A stretch of DNA of 64,000 nucleotides from contig VHZZ01000003.1 of the NCBI GenBank assembly GCA_009801015.1, positions 91,222 to 155,221 on the forward strand. Reading direction: 5' to 3'. Under the pieces are notes generated by a model. The model did not search any database, was not told where the DNA came from, and saw only the letters and a list, made by a program, of their open reading frames with translations. Made by a program: the position numbers and the translations under genes. Below are positions 22,182 to 38,300 of the stretch, piece after piece (within the stretch, counting starts at the first letter, position 1; the number at the start of each line of letters is the position of its first letter). The stretch comes from Silene noctiflora (lineage: Eukaryota; Streptophyta; Magnoliopsida; Caryophyllales; Caryophyllaceae).

Positions 22182-23384
22182 TTGGTACTTGTTTCCTTCT
22201 TTGGTAGAAAATGAACCACAGGGACAGTTTTTGATTTTTGATGCTCGAACAAACTCACCGGCTAAGCTAGATGACGTCTGCTAAATACATACCCGTAGTA
22301 GGTGTTTGTTGTAAGTTATGTCTCAGGTGTAGGACTAGGTGTAGAATCACCACAGGTGTAGCTGTAGATAATCGTCCAGCAGTTGTTGTATAGTAGATTT
22401 TCGAGTTGGTGATGTTTATTCTTTTGTACTAATCATCTATATATGATTAGAAACAGATTGGTCATTTGAAGAGAACAACTAAAAGACCAAAGTCGGCAGC
22501 TTCTGGACTCGATCTCCAGGGGCATGATGTTTTAGGAATCAGTCACCGGTATACAAGGTTCCTTGCACCCCCATTTCTCTTTCTATGCTCTTCTGGTTTA
22601 AGTGTATCTTGTTCGTGTATACTTGGATTCTATTTCTCTTTCTACGCTCATTACCTCGAGCAATTGGCTTGGAAACAAGTTTGCTCATAGCGTATTTGTG
22701 GCAAAAGTGAACGAAAACAGATGAAACCCATCTATACGATCACATCTCCTACCTATACATAATTTCGATGAAAAATTGTTTGAATTATCGTTTATACTTT
22801 GACGAACCTATTATGTTCTTTGCATGTTGTTCATCATGAGCTCAATTCAATTAGCACAAATTCTCATTTGTGACGTGTGTGAACAAGTCAGAGAGAGGCT
22901 TGTGAGACGTCACAAGTTTGTGACCGCCACAAGCAAGACGGGTTGTTCAATTAGTTACCAGAGTTGAAATTGCGCAATCTAGTTTAACCACAAATTGATA
23001 ATGAATATGATAAATCAAGTATCAAATCATTCGCATCGACGAACTATTGGAGATATCATCAATAAGTTACTAAAAGACCAGTATTCCGGACCCTTTTATT
23101 TTACAAATATTTAGGACAAAATTCCCCCAAATTGGAAGCAAATTATCACTCTTTATTAACCGTCTTATGTCTTATATTATAATACCGTCACTTCTTATAA
23201 AACCGTCTCATAGGATAAACGCCAAAGGCAAAGTAACAAACTTTGACACAAACCCAAGAACACAAACTCCACCAAATATTTAGGACAAAAATTTCCCCCA
23301 AATTGGAAACAAATCAAATTCCCCCTTTTCTTCCACCTTAAACCCTAGTTTCTCTCTCTAAATACCTAATTCTCTCTCTAAAAC
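22182..23384. other. 3' flank of the hAT-like gene and DXO1 promoter region
   Basis: No gene is supported. The first 500 bp read as 3' untranslated region. The DXO1 side holds a ~40-bp direct duplication (23105 and 23274) around a degenerate 'accgtctta' foldback. Confidence 0.6.
23105..23314. repeat. Direct ~40-bp repeat in the DXO1 promoter
   Basis: The segment 'aaatatttaggacaaaa' followed by 'ttcccccaaattgga' occurs at 23105-23143 and 23274-23314, about 170 bp apart. The second copy ends 70 bp before the start codon. Confidence 0.75.
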
Positions 23385-26300
23385 ATGGATTTCCCAAGAG
23401 ACTTAGACTTATTTGGAGAAGTAGAAGAAGAAGAAGACAACAATGAAGGCAACAACAATCACTCTTCTTCTTCATCTGGTTCTTCACATTCATCTTCACC
23501 TTCCAATTCATCTTCATCTTCTTCATCTGCATCTTCTTCTTCGAGATCAAGATCTTCATCTAGTGGAGGCGGTGGCGGTGGCGGAGGCGAAGATGATAGA
23601 GATAAAGAAGAAATTATTTCTAATAATAATAGTCGGTTTATAACTAGGGATATATTTGGTGATGATGATGACGATGATGATGATGAAAATAATCAACGAT
23701 ATAATAATAATAATGATGATGATGATGAGGATGATGATGAGGATGATTTTAGGGATTTATTTGGGGATGATAATGAAGATTATTGTAAAACCCTAGCTAC
23801 TAGTCCTTATCCTGTACCTGGTAATTTGTTGTATTTTCACTTTGAATTGATAATTTTGTTTAATTTGGTGATTTTAGTTGATTTTGATGCTTACTATGTT
23901 CACTTAACATTGAATTTTGAGGTAATTTTGGTGGGTTTTGTTGTTGGCATGTGTAATTTTAGGTAAAGTTTGGATTTTGAGGCATGCCCTTTACAGTTCA
24001 GTGATTATTTTGATTCGGAAACAGTCTCTTTGTATTGCTAATACTCGTAATTTGTGGGAGCCATTTAGGGTAATGTTGTTATTTGTGGTGGTGGGTGTAA
24101 TTTTAGGTAAAGTTTGGATTTTGATGATGTCCTTTACATTTTGATGATTTTTTTAGTCGGAAACAACGTCTTTGTGTCCTTAACATAGGAGTAAGGCTAT
24201 GTATATACGACCTCCTTACCCTGTAATTTGCCGGCAAGTATCCGATGTACTACCACTAGCTGTATACGAAGTAGTTTTTTTAGCTTTATAATAAAGTTTT
24301 GGAGTTTTGTTTTTAAAATTATGAGTTTTACTATAAAGTTTATGAGTTCATTCAAATATTAAGCTCAAAAATTACAATAAAACTCAAAAACATTACATAT
24401 AATCTTACTTAAATTTGAGTTTTGACTGAAAAAAATTAAAATCTAAATTATAAACTTTAATAAGCTCATAAAAAATACATATATGCTCAAAAACAAATAA
24501 AGTTTGAGGTAAAAAGCTCAGAAAAAAAATACACATGCCCAAAAACAAATAAAGTCTTAGGTAGTACATCCGATGTATGTTTCTTTTTCTCGTAATTTGT
24601 GGTAGCCATTGAGGTAGTGTTGTTGTTGTTGGTGGTGGTTGTGGCGGTCGTGGGTTTTGTTGTATCCAACAAAGGGTGGAAAGTCCCATCTGAGTTACTT
24701 GGATCTTTGTTGGAATTGTTTCTCACTCTGTGTTTGGATTTATATCTTAAATTTGCAGTACTACCTCCAATTCAGAATAATAATCATCAATCTAGAGGTG
24801 GCCATGGCAGGGGCCGAGGGCGAGGCCGATTTCAAAATGATAGAGGTGCTGGCATTCTACCTCGGCCTGGATACCCCCCAAGACAAGGTTACGGCGGCTT
24901 TGGCTCCAGGTTTCCTAATGGACGAGATGAACGCTTTGTTTCGGAGTTGAAATTTGCAAAAAGCGAGGAAACATTGTCCAGAAAAGTTATCCAGTTTCAA
25001 GAGGTAAATTATGTCTGCCTTATGATGGGTAATTTTTGTACATGAATATTAATCTCTATGTGAAGTGGCTGTTTTTAGGCAACAACTTCAAGTAGATCCA
25101 AGTTGCTTCCCTTCAAATGAGATGGAAACACATGTAAATACCGGAAACACCTGTCAGTTCTGAGCTTAGTGAACTTGTCTTCTTAAGCTCAACATTCAAT
25201 TGATTACACTTTCTTTAAAAGAAAACTACTCTGCAAAATGTGGCTTACGTTATTTGATTTGGAGATTGAGTTGGCTTCTGTACAACTTGGTCTTTCTAAT
25301 TTATATGGTAGTTAAATTCTTTATCAGCCTTTTGGATGTTATTCTATCTGCTTTGTACAAGAAATTTGTTATCTTTGACCCATGTGTTAGAAGTGTACCT
25401 TTTCGTCACCCAGTAGCTATAATTTACTTGATGATTGCCATGTCAATGATCGTTTTTCATTAACTATTGCTTGCTAATACAATTTTATGACAATTTGATT
25501 AAATAGCCTTGCGAACTTGCGTGCTACAGTCGTGCTGAAGGAGGCGACGTCTTCTTTGATGATAGTAGCTTGGTGAGTCACGAGATCTGTCATGAGTTCA
25601 TTTTTTTTACCAGTATGCCATTCAAGCATCGATGATAGCTAAATCTTGAAAAATTTACAAATTGTTGCATTTTATTTTTGTAGAGGCTCTTCAAGCGTCT
25701 TATCAGCGAAGATGTTGGAGCGGATCTGAATGAGGGCTTTGATACTTTCATTGAGAAAAAGGGTATGCAATGTGTATAAAACATGTCTTCAACAATTGGT
25801 TTTGCACCTGTCAGTGATTTCAATAGAATCTAAAACAGGAAAAATAAATTTACTATCAGGGATGAATATAAGCTCAGCTTGTTATTAATTGTCCATAAAC
25901 CAGATTTGGGCTCTCAGGGTTTTGGTAATATGCTTGCTTGCATAAGACACAAACGTATTCCTCTTCAGAATATGCATTTCGTGGTAAGTACAATAGTCTT
26001 TCTCGTGCTTTATCTTATGGATGGACATGCATCCCATAGAATTTTGGCATCCATTGTGCGTAACCTTCCCTTTTTTTTTTTTCTTTGCAGACTTTTCGCA
26101 ATAACCTCAATAAGGTAAATAGCAATTTTCTTCAATAATTTCCCTTATGTTGTGTACACTTCAAGTAAGCACTGGATATTTCCTTTTTCATGACAAATAT
26201 TGGTAACGTTGACTGTCTTCAAGGAATGCTTTTCCATCTGATGTGGATTGTTTGAAGCATTCCTAGAAAAAGATGATAATTATCTTACTTTGAAGCATTA

Positions 26301-28929
26301 ATAAGATATAATATTAATTAACGGAGACCAAGGGAGTGACACCAATGTACAAAAGTGATGATACTTATAACTCGCTATACAAAGCTGTTGTACTACTCTA
26401 TGCTCTTGCTTTTGCAAATCAGTACTGATGTTTTTGAGGTCAGGAAAGGAACAAAACTTTGAATTCAATAGGCTTGTAATTTCAGTGAGAAACTAAATCT
26501 TCTTATTTTGTACCCTTTATGTAGATTATGGCCACTGCTTATATCAGGAATGAGCCCTGGGAGATGGGAGTGCATAAAAGAAATGGGGTGGTCTATCTTG
26601 ATGTTCACAAGCTACCTGAAAGGCCACAGACTGAGCTGGATCGAAGAAGGTAGCATACTAAATTTTGTTATCCTTGCTGTGGACGTGTCAGTTCTTTAGC
26701 TGTAATTCCTTTAGTGGAGGTGGTACACTAGCATGATAAGGGATATTGCTTTGAATCCCGGGTGAGTTGATGACCCTAGGATAAAACAGCCAACCTATGT
26801 TGCTTCATCTACATTTAAAAAAGTATTTCTAGTTTGATGGTTTTTTCTAACCGTCATCTTTTTTTTTTTTGCTACTAGATGCTATTGGGGATATTGCTTT
26901 GAGTCCCTAGCCACCGAAGATCCTAGAAGAGATAGTGGGGAGGGGATACATCATATAGATGCTAATATTGAGTATTGTGCTGTCATTAAAACAAAACTTG
27001 GCGCTCATCGTCTATTAATGGGCGCTGAAATGGATTGCTGTGATTCAACGGATGATGGAAGGAGGTTTTATGTGGAGTTGAAAACATCTCGTGAGGTATG
27101 GATTAAGGAAGTTTGTAAATCTTCACATTGTTTCTTCCAATTTTTTTGGGCGGGTGGGAAGGGAATGATATTGGTCAGAAGCTTGATAAGTTGATTGTCA
27201 TTATTATGAATAAACTTACCTTGGGGCCGTTGATCGACAGTTGGAATATCACACTGAAGAAAGATATGAAAGGGAGAAGTTGCTCAAATTTTGGGTATGT
27301 TCAGTTTATTGTCTTATACAAACAATCTTGAGTTTCTGTTTGATGGGCTTCATCTTTGAGATGCAACTGACAATCATCTTATATTAATATGGGTGAAATT
27401 ACTTTTGCAGATCCAATCATTTTTGGCTGGTGTTCCCTATATTGTCGTCGGTTTTAGGTAAATTACTCTTCTATTGCAGGGTATTATCCTTCGTTTTTTA
27501 TCGTTCTCTTCTTTTGTCTCCTTCTATGTATGGACTGTTTTTATGAACTTGGCCTGTCTGCTGAGTGTTGGGTTATTGTGCACTCCTTGTACTGCTCTTT
27601 CCTGTGCTTAGGGGATTACATTTTTTTGGTCTCGAAAAAGACATTTTGATGTCATACTTGTTTGTTGAAAAGAAAGAATGTAGGGTGGCTGTCACACCAT
27701 CAATATGATCCATGAAGAAACAATGCTTGCTTTGAGATAGAATTTGTTTCACCTATCTGTATAATTTATCATATGCTCTTAGATCCTGGAATGAACTACT
27801 GTCTGTCTGCCAATTTCATGTCAAAATCGTTCGTCATTGCCAGAAGTCTTTATTTTAATATGTTCTCAAACAAGACAGTTTCAGAACATATTTTTTGTGA
27901 GGCCATTCCATTATTCAATACATCAAATCCAGCCCTTTCATTGTATGTCTTCTATTTGCGAGATAGTCTCAATAGGAGATTGACTATCGTTAGTATGTTG
28001 GATGCACATTCAAAGTCTGTTTACGTTTGTCTGGCGCAGGGATGATTCAGGGCGGCTTGTTCGGACAGAAAGAATGAGGACAAAAGACATTAATCACAGG
28101 GTGAAGATGAAGAATTATTGGCAGGTGATATGTTAATGCTAAAAGTAGCAGCCATGATATTTCATTTTACGTTTCTACCTTTTGTTTCATGTAGTCTCGA
28201 CCTCTTAAGTTGCGAAGAAACATACGAAGTTGACTATATGACACATTGCTTATACTTTAGATTTTCCTCTCCGTGTCTTATGGCCCTAAATATAGTATAC
28301 ACTTTCTCTTTCATGGTTGTAATTGTCACTATATGGTTTCAAATATAGGCAATGACACCGAAACGTGGCAGGGTTATTAAGGTTTTAAGTTAACCACAAA
28401 GTCCACAATCGCATTTTGAGTCTATATTGGCCGCATTTATAGCAAAATGACCGGCATTAGACCACAGTGGCCGATTCGTAATCAAGTATTAAACCAAGTA
28501 TTAATATTTTGGCCAGTACCACCTCAAAATACGGTCGTTGTACTCTTCAAGACCTTTATGTAGTGCAAGGCCCGGTGTAACTTCTGTATTTTGAATCTCA
28601 TTCCAATGGTGTGATTCATGGAATGACAGGGTGGGGTGTGCTTGGCATTCGCTGATGAGGTCCTGTGCTGGCTCTACGGTACTGTTAAAGAAAGTAAGTT
28701 CACTGCTTTTGCTTCTTTCCTTTTATCCATTATCATATTTGAAGTATCGGAAACAGGCCTCAAACCCAAAGCACTCTCTTTTATTCCGCAAAGTAATGTT
28801 CTTGGTGTCGTGATCACAGATGAGGACTATATACTACAGTTTGCTCCACCTTTCACCCGTTTGGAGCTTCTCCAAGCTAATTCTTGCCCTGACGCAATTA
28901 CACAGCATGTCGAGCAATTACAACAATGA
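23385..28929 (+). CDS. DXO1: DXO/RAI1-type RNA 5'-end decapping nuclease
   Basis: Removes incomplete and NAD caps from RNA 5' ends and, in plants, also affects plastid function and mRNA cap methylation. Thirteen exons: 23385-23820, 24759-25003, 25507-25572, 25684-25762, 25904-25983, 26091-26114, 26525-26649, 26879-27095, 27241-27294, 27411-27457, 28040-28124, 28630-28693 and 28820-28929. All are GT-AG and join to 543 residues, nearly the Arabidopsis DXO1 length. The plant-specific N terminus is disordered: Ser-rich, Gly-rich, then Asp-rich up to about 145, followed by an RGG-like GRGRGRGR stretch. The catalytic motifs are WGYCFE (about 355-360), GAEMD (E402, D404) and FYVELK (E418, K420). The ending [18 protein letters not shown] is typical of the family. 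Intron 7 carries a copy of the exon 8 acceptor. Confidence 0.95.
24150..24239 (+). mobile_element. Dispersed ~130-bp repeat copy in DXO1 intron 1
   Basis: Contains 'gtcggaaacaacgtctttgtg', 'gtaaggctatgtatatacga' and 'ccttaccctgtaatttgccg'. A truncated second copy lies just upstream (24010-24085), and the segment 'gtgtaattttaggtaaagtt' is duplicated at 23950 and 24088. Confidence 0.5.
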
Positions 28930-30082
28930 AGACAGCAATATGAAGTCTTCAACCAAATATTTCACTTACTTTTGGGAGCCATTTATTTAACTCCATTAAG
29001 AGCCTTAGGCACTAGATAGGAGTAAGTCAGATTATCATAGTTTTTCTCGTTTTCCCTCGTCGATGATGTATTTTATATGCTGTCTATTTTCTGTGATGCT
29101 GGTAACATTATACTGTTAGCAATAGCATCACAGTCTCACTGGTCATGAGCTGTACAGCTTGTAAAAGTAATATTTTATCCCGATATCTTTAGCATCAATC
29201 AGCTGACTTGAAAAAAAAAAAAAAGCATCAAATTCCTGCCCTTTATTTGAATCTCTTATTTTACCCTGAAAGTTACTGTTGATTAAATTCTGTACAATAT
29301 ATTCTGTGTGCCACGGACGGTTTCTCGATGTTTTCGACATGTGGAGGAGGTGAAAAGTTTTATGTTGTTACGGTAACAAATCTGTATTATTGCTGCTTTA
29401 TCTTTGGAGATTTTTCTTCTCATTTTTTCATTTCGCTAATGCTCGACCCTTTCCCTATCTTTATCGGTTACAAACTACAAATCGTGTTACCAAACTAGAA
29501 ACCCGACTAACCGGATGATCTACATACGACCAAAACCCGACTCAAAACATGAGAAAAGATAACATTAGTGATTAGCTACATCATTCTATGCAATGCAATA
29601 ACAAACAAAAGCAGACTCGATTTAATTCGTAATAATGTAACCCAAACCAAACTAACTCAACCTCGGTCTAGTTTAGACCCGACCAAACAAATCGACTCGA
29701 ATCCGAAAAAAATCTCAACCCGGGTCCCCGTAAAAAAACCTGAAAATTCAGAAGAAACCCAAAATTGTAGAGAGAGAAACAGAGGTAACCTTGGTTCCTC
29801 TCGTCACCCCCAATTTTTCTCTCTCCAAAACCCTAATCGTCGATTTCCTCTTCCCGAAATTCCCCCAATTTCATTCTCCTCTTTCCTGAAACCCTAATTT
29901 TCCCCCGATTTTCAGGTTAATCCGTCGTTGTATCATTATTACTTTGAATTTAGTGATTATTTTGAGATTTCTACTGTTTAATCACTAAATTTTCACAATA
30001 ATCTGTGATTAGATTGAAAAAATTGCCCCTTTTCGCGAGAATTAGGGTGATTGATAAAAATTTGCGGAAGAAAGAGGGAAAA
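28930..30082. other. DXO1 3' flank and CK2-beta promoter/leader
   Basis: No gene. The 3' untranslated region of DXO1 comes first, then from about 29480 an 'acccgac'-rich stretch, then a pyrimidine-rich leader ('ttctctctccaaaaccctaa') just before the CK2-beta start. Confidence 0.6.
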
Positions 30083-33953
<3,871 letters not shown>

Positions 33954-35388
33954 TTCAGAGACGATATCCAGACTGCAGGACTAATACACGGCTTGGACTC
34001 TATAACACGAGGAATTACTGAAGATCAGATGTTTCTCAAGCTGCAAGGAAATGGGCTAATGATATATTTGGGTACAAGTCTCTACCATTGAAAAAAAATA
34101 GCAGTTTCAGTACACTGCACTTCCGTCTGTCATTTCTATTCGAAGTTTTAGGTGTTTGCCTATCCACGAGCGTTTGTAAGCTATATACTTCTAGTGTGTG
34201 AAGTTACTGATGAAATTATAATCTAGTGGTTTTGTTGTCTTGTTTCTTTATCATTAGTAGGAAATTACCCTTTTTCTTGCCTCATTTGTTATCGCTATGC
34301 AAATCTTCCCCGTTTCCCCATTTGCATTCCTGCAAGTGATTTTATCGTTCTCATTAACTGAATGAAGTAGTCACGAACCAATCACGATGTGAAATATACG
34401 AGTGATTGGATATCCGACAAAATTGTAAAAATTTAAAATTCCGGGAATGAATTGTCAAATCGGTTAAGTTGTAAGATTGGCCTTGTTCTTGTAGACGGAA
34501 ATTTTCTAGGTTGAAAGAAGAGGGTCGGTTGGAATTCAGGGAAGGAATTGTCAAATCGGTGAAGTTGTACGATTGGCCTTGTTCTTGTAGACAGAAATTT
34601 TCTAGGTTGAAAGAAGATGGTCGGTTGGAATTCCGGGAATGAATTGTCAAATCGGTGAAGTTGTAAGATTGGCCTTGTTCTTGTAGACAGAATTTTTCTA
34701 GGTTGAAAGAAGAGGGTTGGTTGGAATTCCGGGAATGAATTGACAAATCGGTTAAGTTGTATGACTGGCCTTGTTCTTGTAGACAGAAATTTTCTGGGTT
34801 GACAGAAGAGGGTCGAATGGTCGAATTTATGTTGTATATACATGTCGTAGTCTCACAGACCATAACCAATGATTCCGAGATTGAGAAAGAAAATTACAGA
34901 GTACTTTGTGTTTAATTCTGCTTACATTTCCTCGTTTACTTGTAATTCTGAAGGATAAACTAATGAACTAATCATTTAAAGATGAGAATATGAATGGAAC
35001 GGAGAGACTATTTAAAGACGACAATATAAGTGGAACGGAGAGACTATTTTATAATCATGGCTTACAAAGTCTTGGGAAAAACATGAGCAAAAAAAAAATA
35101 CTGTGCACAAAAATACACAAGCACATCACACAGCAACTGTCACATGATTGACAGCCTAATTTCCTGAACTTGACAGCAAAACAGGTGATCTTCTAAAAAG
35201 GCCAGCCCGGTGCACGATGGCGACCCTGCAAGGCGAAAAAAAGGAAAAAAAGGATGTACTGTGTTTCAGATTCCTGTTATAAGAACAAGTTTCTTTGTAC
35301 ATTTTTTTTTTCTGATTTCAGAAAAATAAGAAGAAACTTGTTCTTTTAACAACAAGCTGAAACCCAATATGTACAGTAACACAGTACA
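33954..35388. other. Convergent region between CK2-beta and the CLASSY gene
   Basis: Contains both 3' flanks, a 96-bp minisatellite (34437-34820), and a 36-bp unit present twice near 34980-35050 ('aagtggaacggagagacta'). No gene is assigned with confidence. Confidence 0.6.
34437..34820 (-). repeat. 96-bp minisatellite, four units, open in two minus-strand frames
   Basis: Units start 'aatt' at 34437, 34533, 34629 and 34725, exactly 96 bp apart, and are about 90 percent alike. Because 96 is a multiple of 3, the minus strand reads as a 32-residue repeat (core FCLQEQGQSYNFTDLTIHS) within an open frame at 34354-34869. A second minus frame, 34433-34843, is open as well. No start context, splice signals or known domain support a real protein, so I list it as a repeat. 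Confidence 0.85.
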
Positions 35389-38300
35389 CTACTGATTTTC
35401 AGGATTAAAGCTCTTGATCAGTTGGTCGGCTCCAGATTGCCGGACAATCTTCACAAACATATCAGTCGTTTTCTCATTTTGGATCATTTCTTCCAGAACC
35501 CGATCCTCTGAAATATTTGATCCCATATTTAGTATTTTCTCACTTTTGTCGCCCTCAGAGAAAACCAATTCAGAAAGACGGCCTTTATTCAAAAGTTTGT
35601 GATACTTCTTTTCTTCCAATGTATCCGAGAGTATAAGATGATACACAAACACGTCTTTCAGCTGTCCAATCCTGTAAGCCCGGCTGATCGCTTGCCTTTC
35701 CACTGACGGGTTCCAAACAACATCAAGTAAGACCACTCTCGAGGCACCAACTAAATGAATTCCTTCCCCACACGCCTTTATTGAGGCCAAAAGAACTCTA
35801 ACCTCGCTACCTGGATCATTAAAGCGATTAATAGAGGTTTGTCTTTGCTTTGTGGCTTGTTGCCCTTTCATGTAAAGATACTCTTCTCCCTCGGACCAAT
35901 CATACCGAGACTTCAGCAAATCTGCAATGAAATTCAAGGGCTGCAAATACTGGCTGAACACCAAGATTTTCTCCCCTGCAGCAAGATTAATGAGTTCTAA
36001 GAGAAACTTGATCTTCAAACCGACTTCCAGGTTCTCCTTATGCTTCTCCAATAATCCCTTGTCTATAATGTCAGGTACATGGTTACACACATTTAAAAGC
36101 GAGGGATGAACACAAGCTACAGATACCAGATGATTCTCTTCGATAATGTATTTAACTCCCGACAATTGCTGACAGCAGGTCTTTTGTAGATCAGATGGCT
36201 TTAGAAACACAACAGAATGATATAATCCACGGAGAGTCTTCTTCAAGATCTCCCCCTTGTGGACATGAACAAAGGGTTTCATCCATTTCCTTAATTCCGC
36301 AATTTTTCTATCATCGTCAATGTAATTGCCTAATAAAAGAGGATTCCTGAATTCTTCTCTGACTAAAGAAAGTGTGTTATGAAGTTCAACGAAATTGTTC
36401 TGGAAGGGAGTCCCGGAGAGGATGATTCTTCGCTTTGTTTTAACTTTAGTCAAGACGTTCCAGATATTACTGTCATTGTTCCTCGGGGTGTGCCCTTCAT
36501 CCAATACTAAGATACCCGGCTGCTCGAGAAGTGCTTTCTTGATACTCCCGTCCATGTCCTTCTTTTCACCAGCAAGCTCATCAAAGAGCCGATAGCTAAT
36601 TCCTAAAATACCCTTCCCCTTGGCCCATGAACAAAGCTTTTGCAACCTAACATTATTTGTGGCTCTGACAGCCTCCGGATCCTCTTTGCCAGAAGGTTCC
36701 GTTTTGTTCAGGTTGTGAAATGGTACATCAACGTTCCATCTGGCAAACTCTTCTTCCCATGTAAGAAGCATACTCGTTGGAGAAACAATGACGGGTCTTG
36801 ACATTGGATTTTTCTTAATGAAAGATTGGAGAAAGGTGATCGCCAAACGGGTCTTTCCGGTACCAGGTGCATGGCATATGATACACCCTCCTATTTGGAT
36901 ATTCGTGAGTTTTCCAAGTTCATCTATTTTTGTTGTTCCTCCAACATTTCTCCAGATAAACTCGAATGCTTCTTGCTGGTGAGGGTATAAAGTCTTTTTT
37001 ACCTTCGGGATGAGATCCCACACCGTACCCTGATCTTTATCTGAATGAACATGTTCAGGGTAGTATTCAAAATCAGGAAGATTTACCCCATTAGAGACAG
37101 CAGCTCTGTATCCGTCACAAGGAAACAAATGATGCTTCTTGTTCTCTGATCTCCCAAATGGATCGGTGTCCTAAACATGCAAAACCAAGAGTAATCTGTC
37201 ACAATCCACGGAGCTATAGAATGAAGAGGGATATCAGTACAACAAAGCAGAAATCTTTTAAGGCCTTAATCTATCTAAACTATAGTACATGTATTGATGT
37301 ATATGATCACGGATTAACTCTATCGGAATATTGAAATTTACGACTTTTATGGAACTTTATTATACGGTGTCATTTCTTGGATTTGGTATCTTTTTTAAAC
37401 ATCACAATTTTAAGAACATGGCAAGGATAGTGGATGTAGTGAATTGGATCCACTGGACCTAAAAAAATGTCGTGAAGGCGATTGGGTAAAAGGAGCAGAT
37501 TCTACCAGGCTATATCAGGTTTCAGATCAGGCAAGTTTAGACAGCTTTAAATGCACCATTGGTAAAAATAAAAAAAATAAAAAATAAAATAAAAAGTGAA
37601 GCCTCGAAGTATGAGAAATTCGGGAACTTTTGACAGAAACTGAACCAGGTAATGACATATCCTGCCCAAACCCAGACCTAATTTTTACTTCTTCTGTTCC
37701 ATTGAATTGTTTACGTTTTTCAAAATTCTCCTCACATATTTTTTAGAACATAAACAATTCAATAGAACAATGAAGTACTACTAGTAGATAGTACAGCTAG
37801 AGTTGAGGAAATTCAGAATTTGGTAAAAACAGGTGAGAAACATTTAAGTAACTTACAAAAGCTGGTATGACATATCTCATTTCGAGCTTGACAAATGAGC
37901 AGTATTTGCACCTAATACCAATTTGGTCATCAAGAATCAAGTAGTGCTTTCCTCGGCAACACAACTTGCCTTGCACAACTGCACCATCATCGGAATCAAC
38001 ATCATCGTTTTCACCATCTTCTTCCTGAAAACAGTAGCACATGTAGCTGGCTGACTAACAGAAGATAAGAGAATATGTCCAATTAGCTAGGGAGCAAAAC
38101 CCTCCTAGGCCATGAGCCTATATCGTCAGACGGTAAAATACTGAAAGCCTCAGGCTAGCTCACGAGCTAAATGTAATTATGCGGACCTAAAATACACCTT
38201 AATAACTAATAAGTAAATACTGATATATGAAACCTTACCGAACAAGAAGTTGAACAGCCAACATCGCAAGTTCTAAGAGCAAAATCAAGATCATTGAAGA

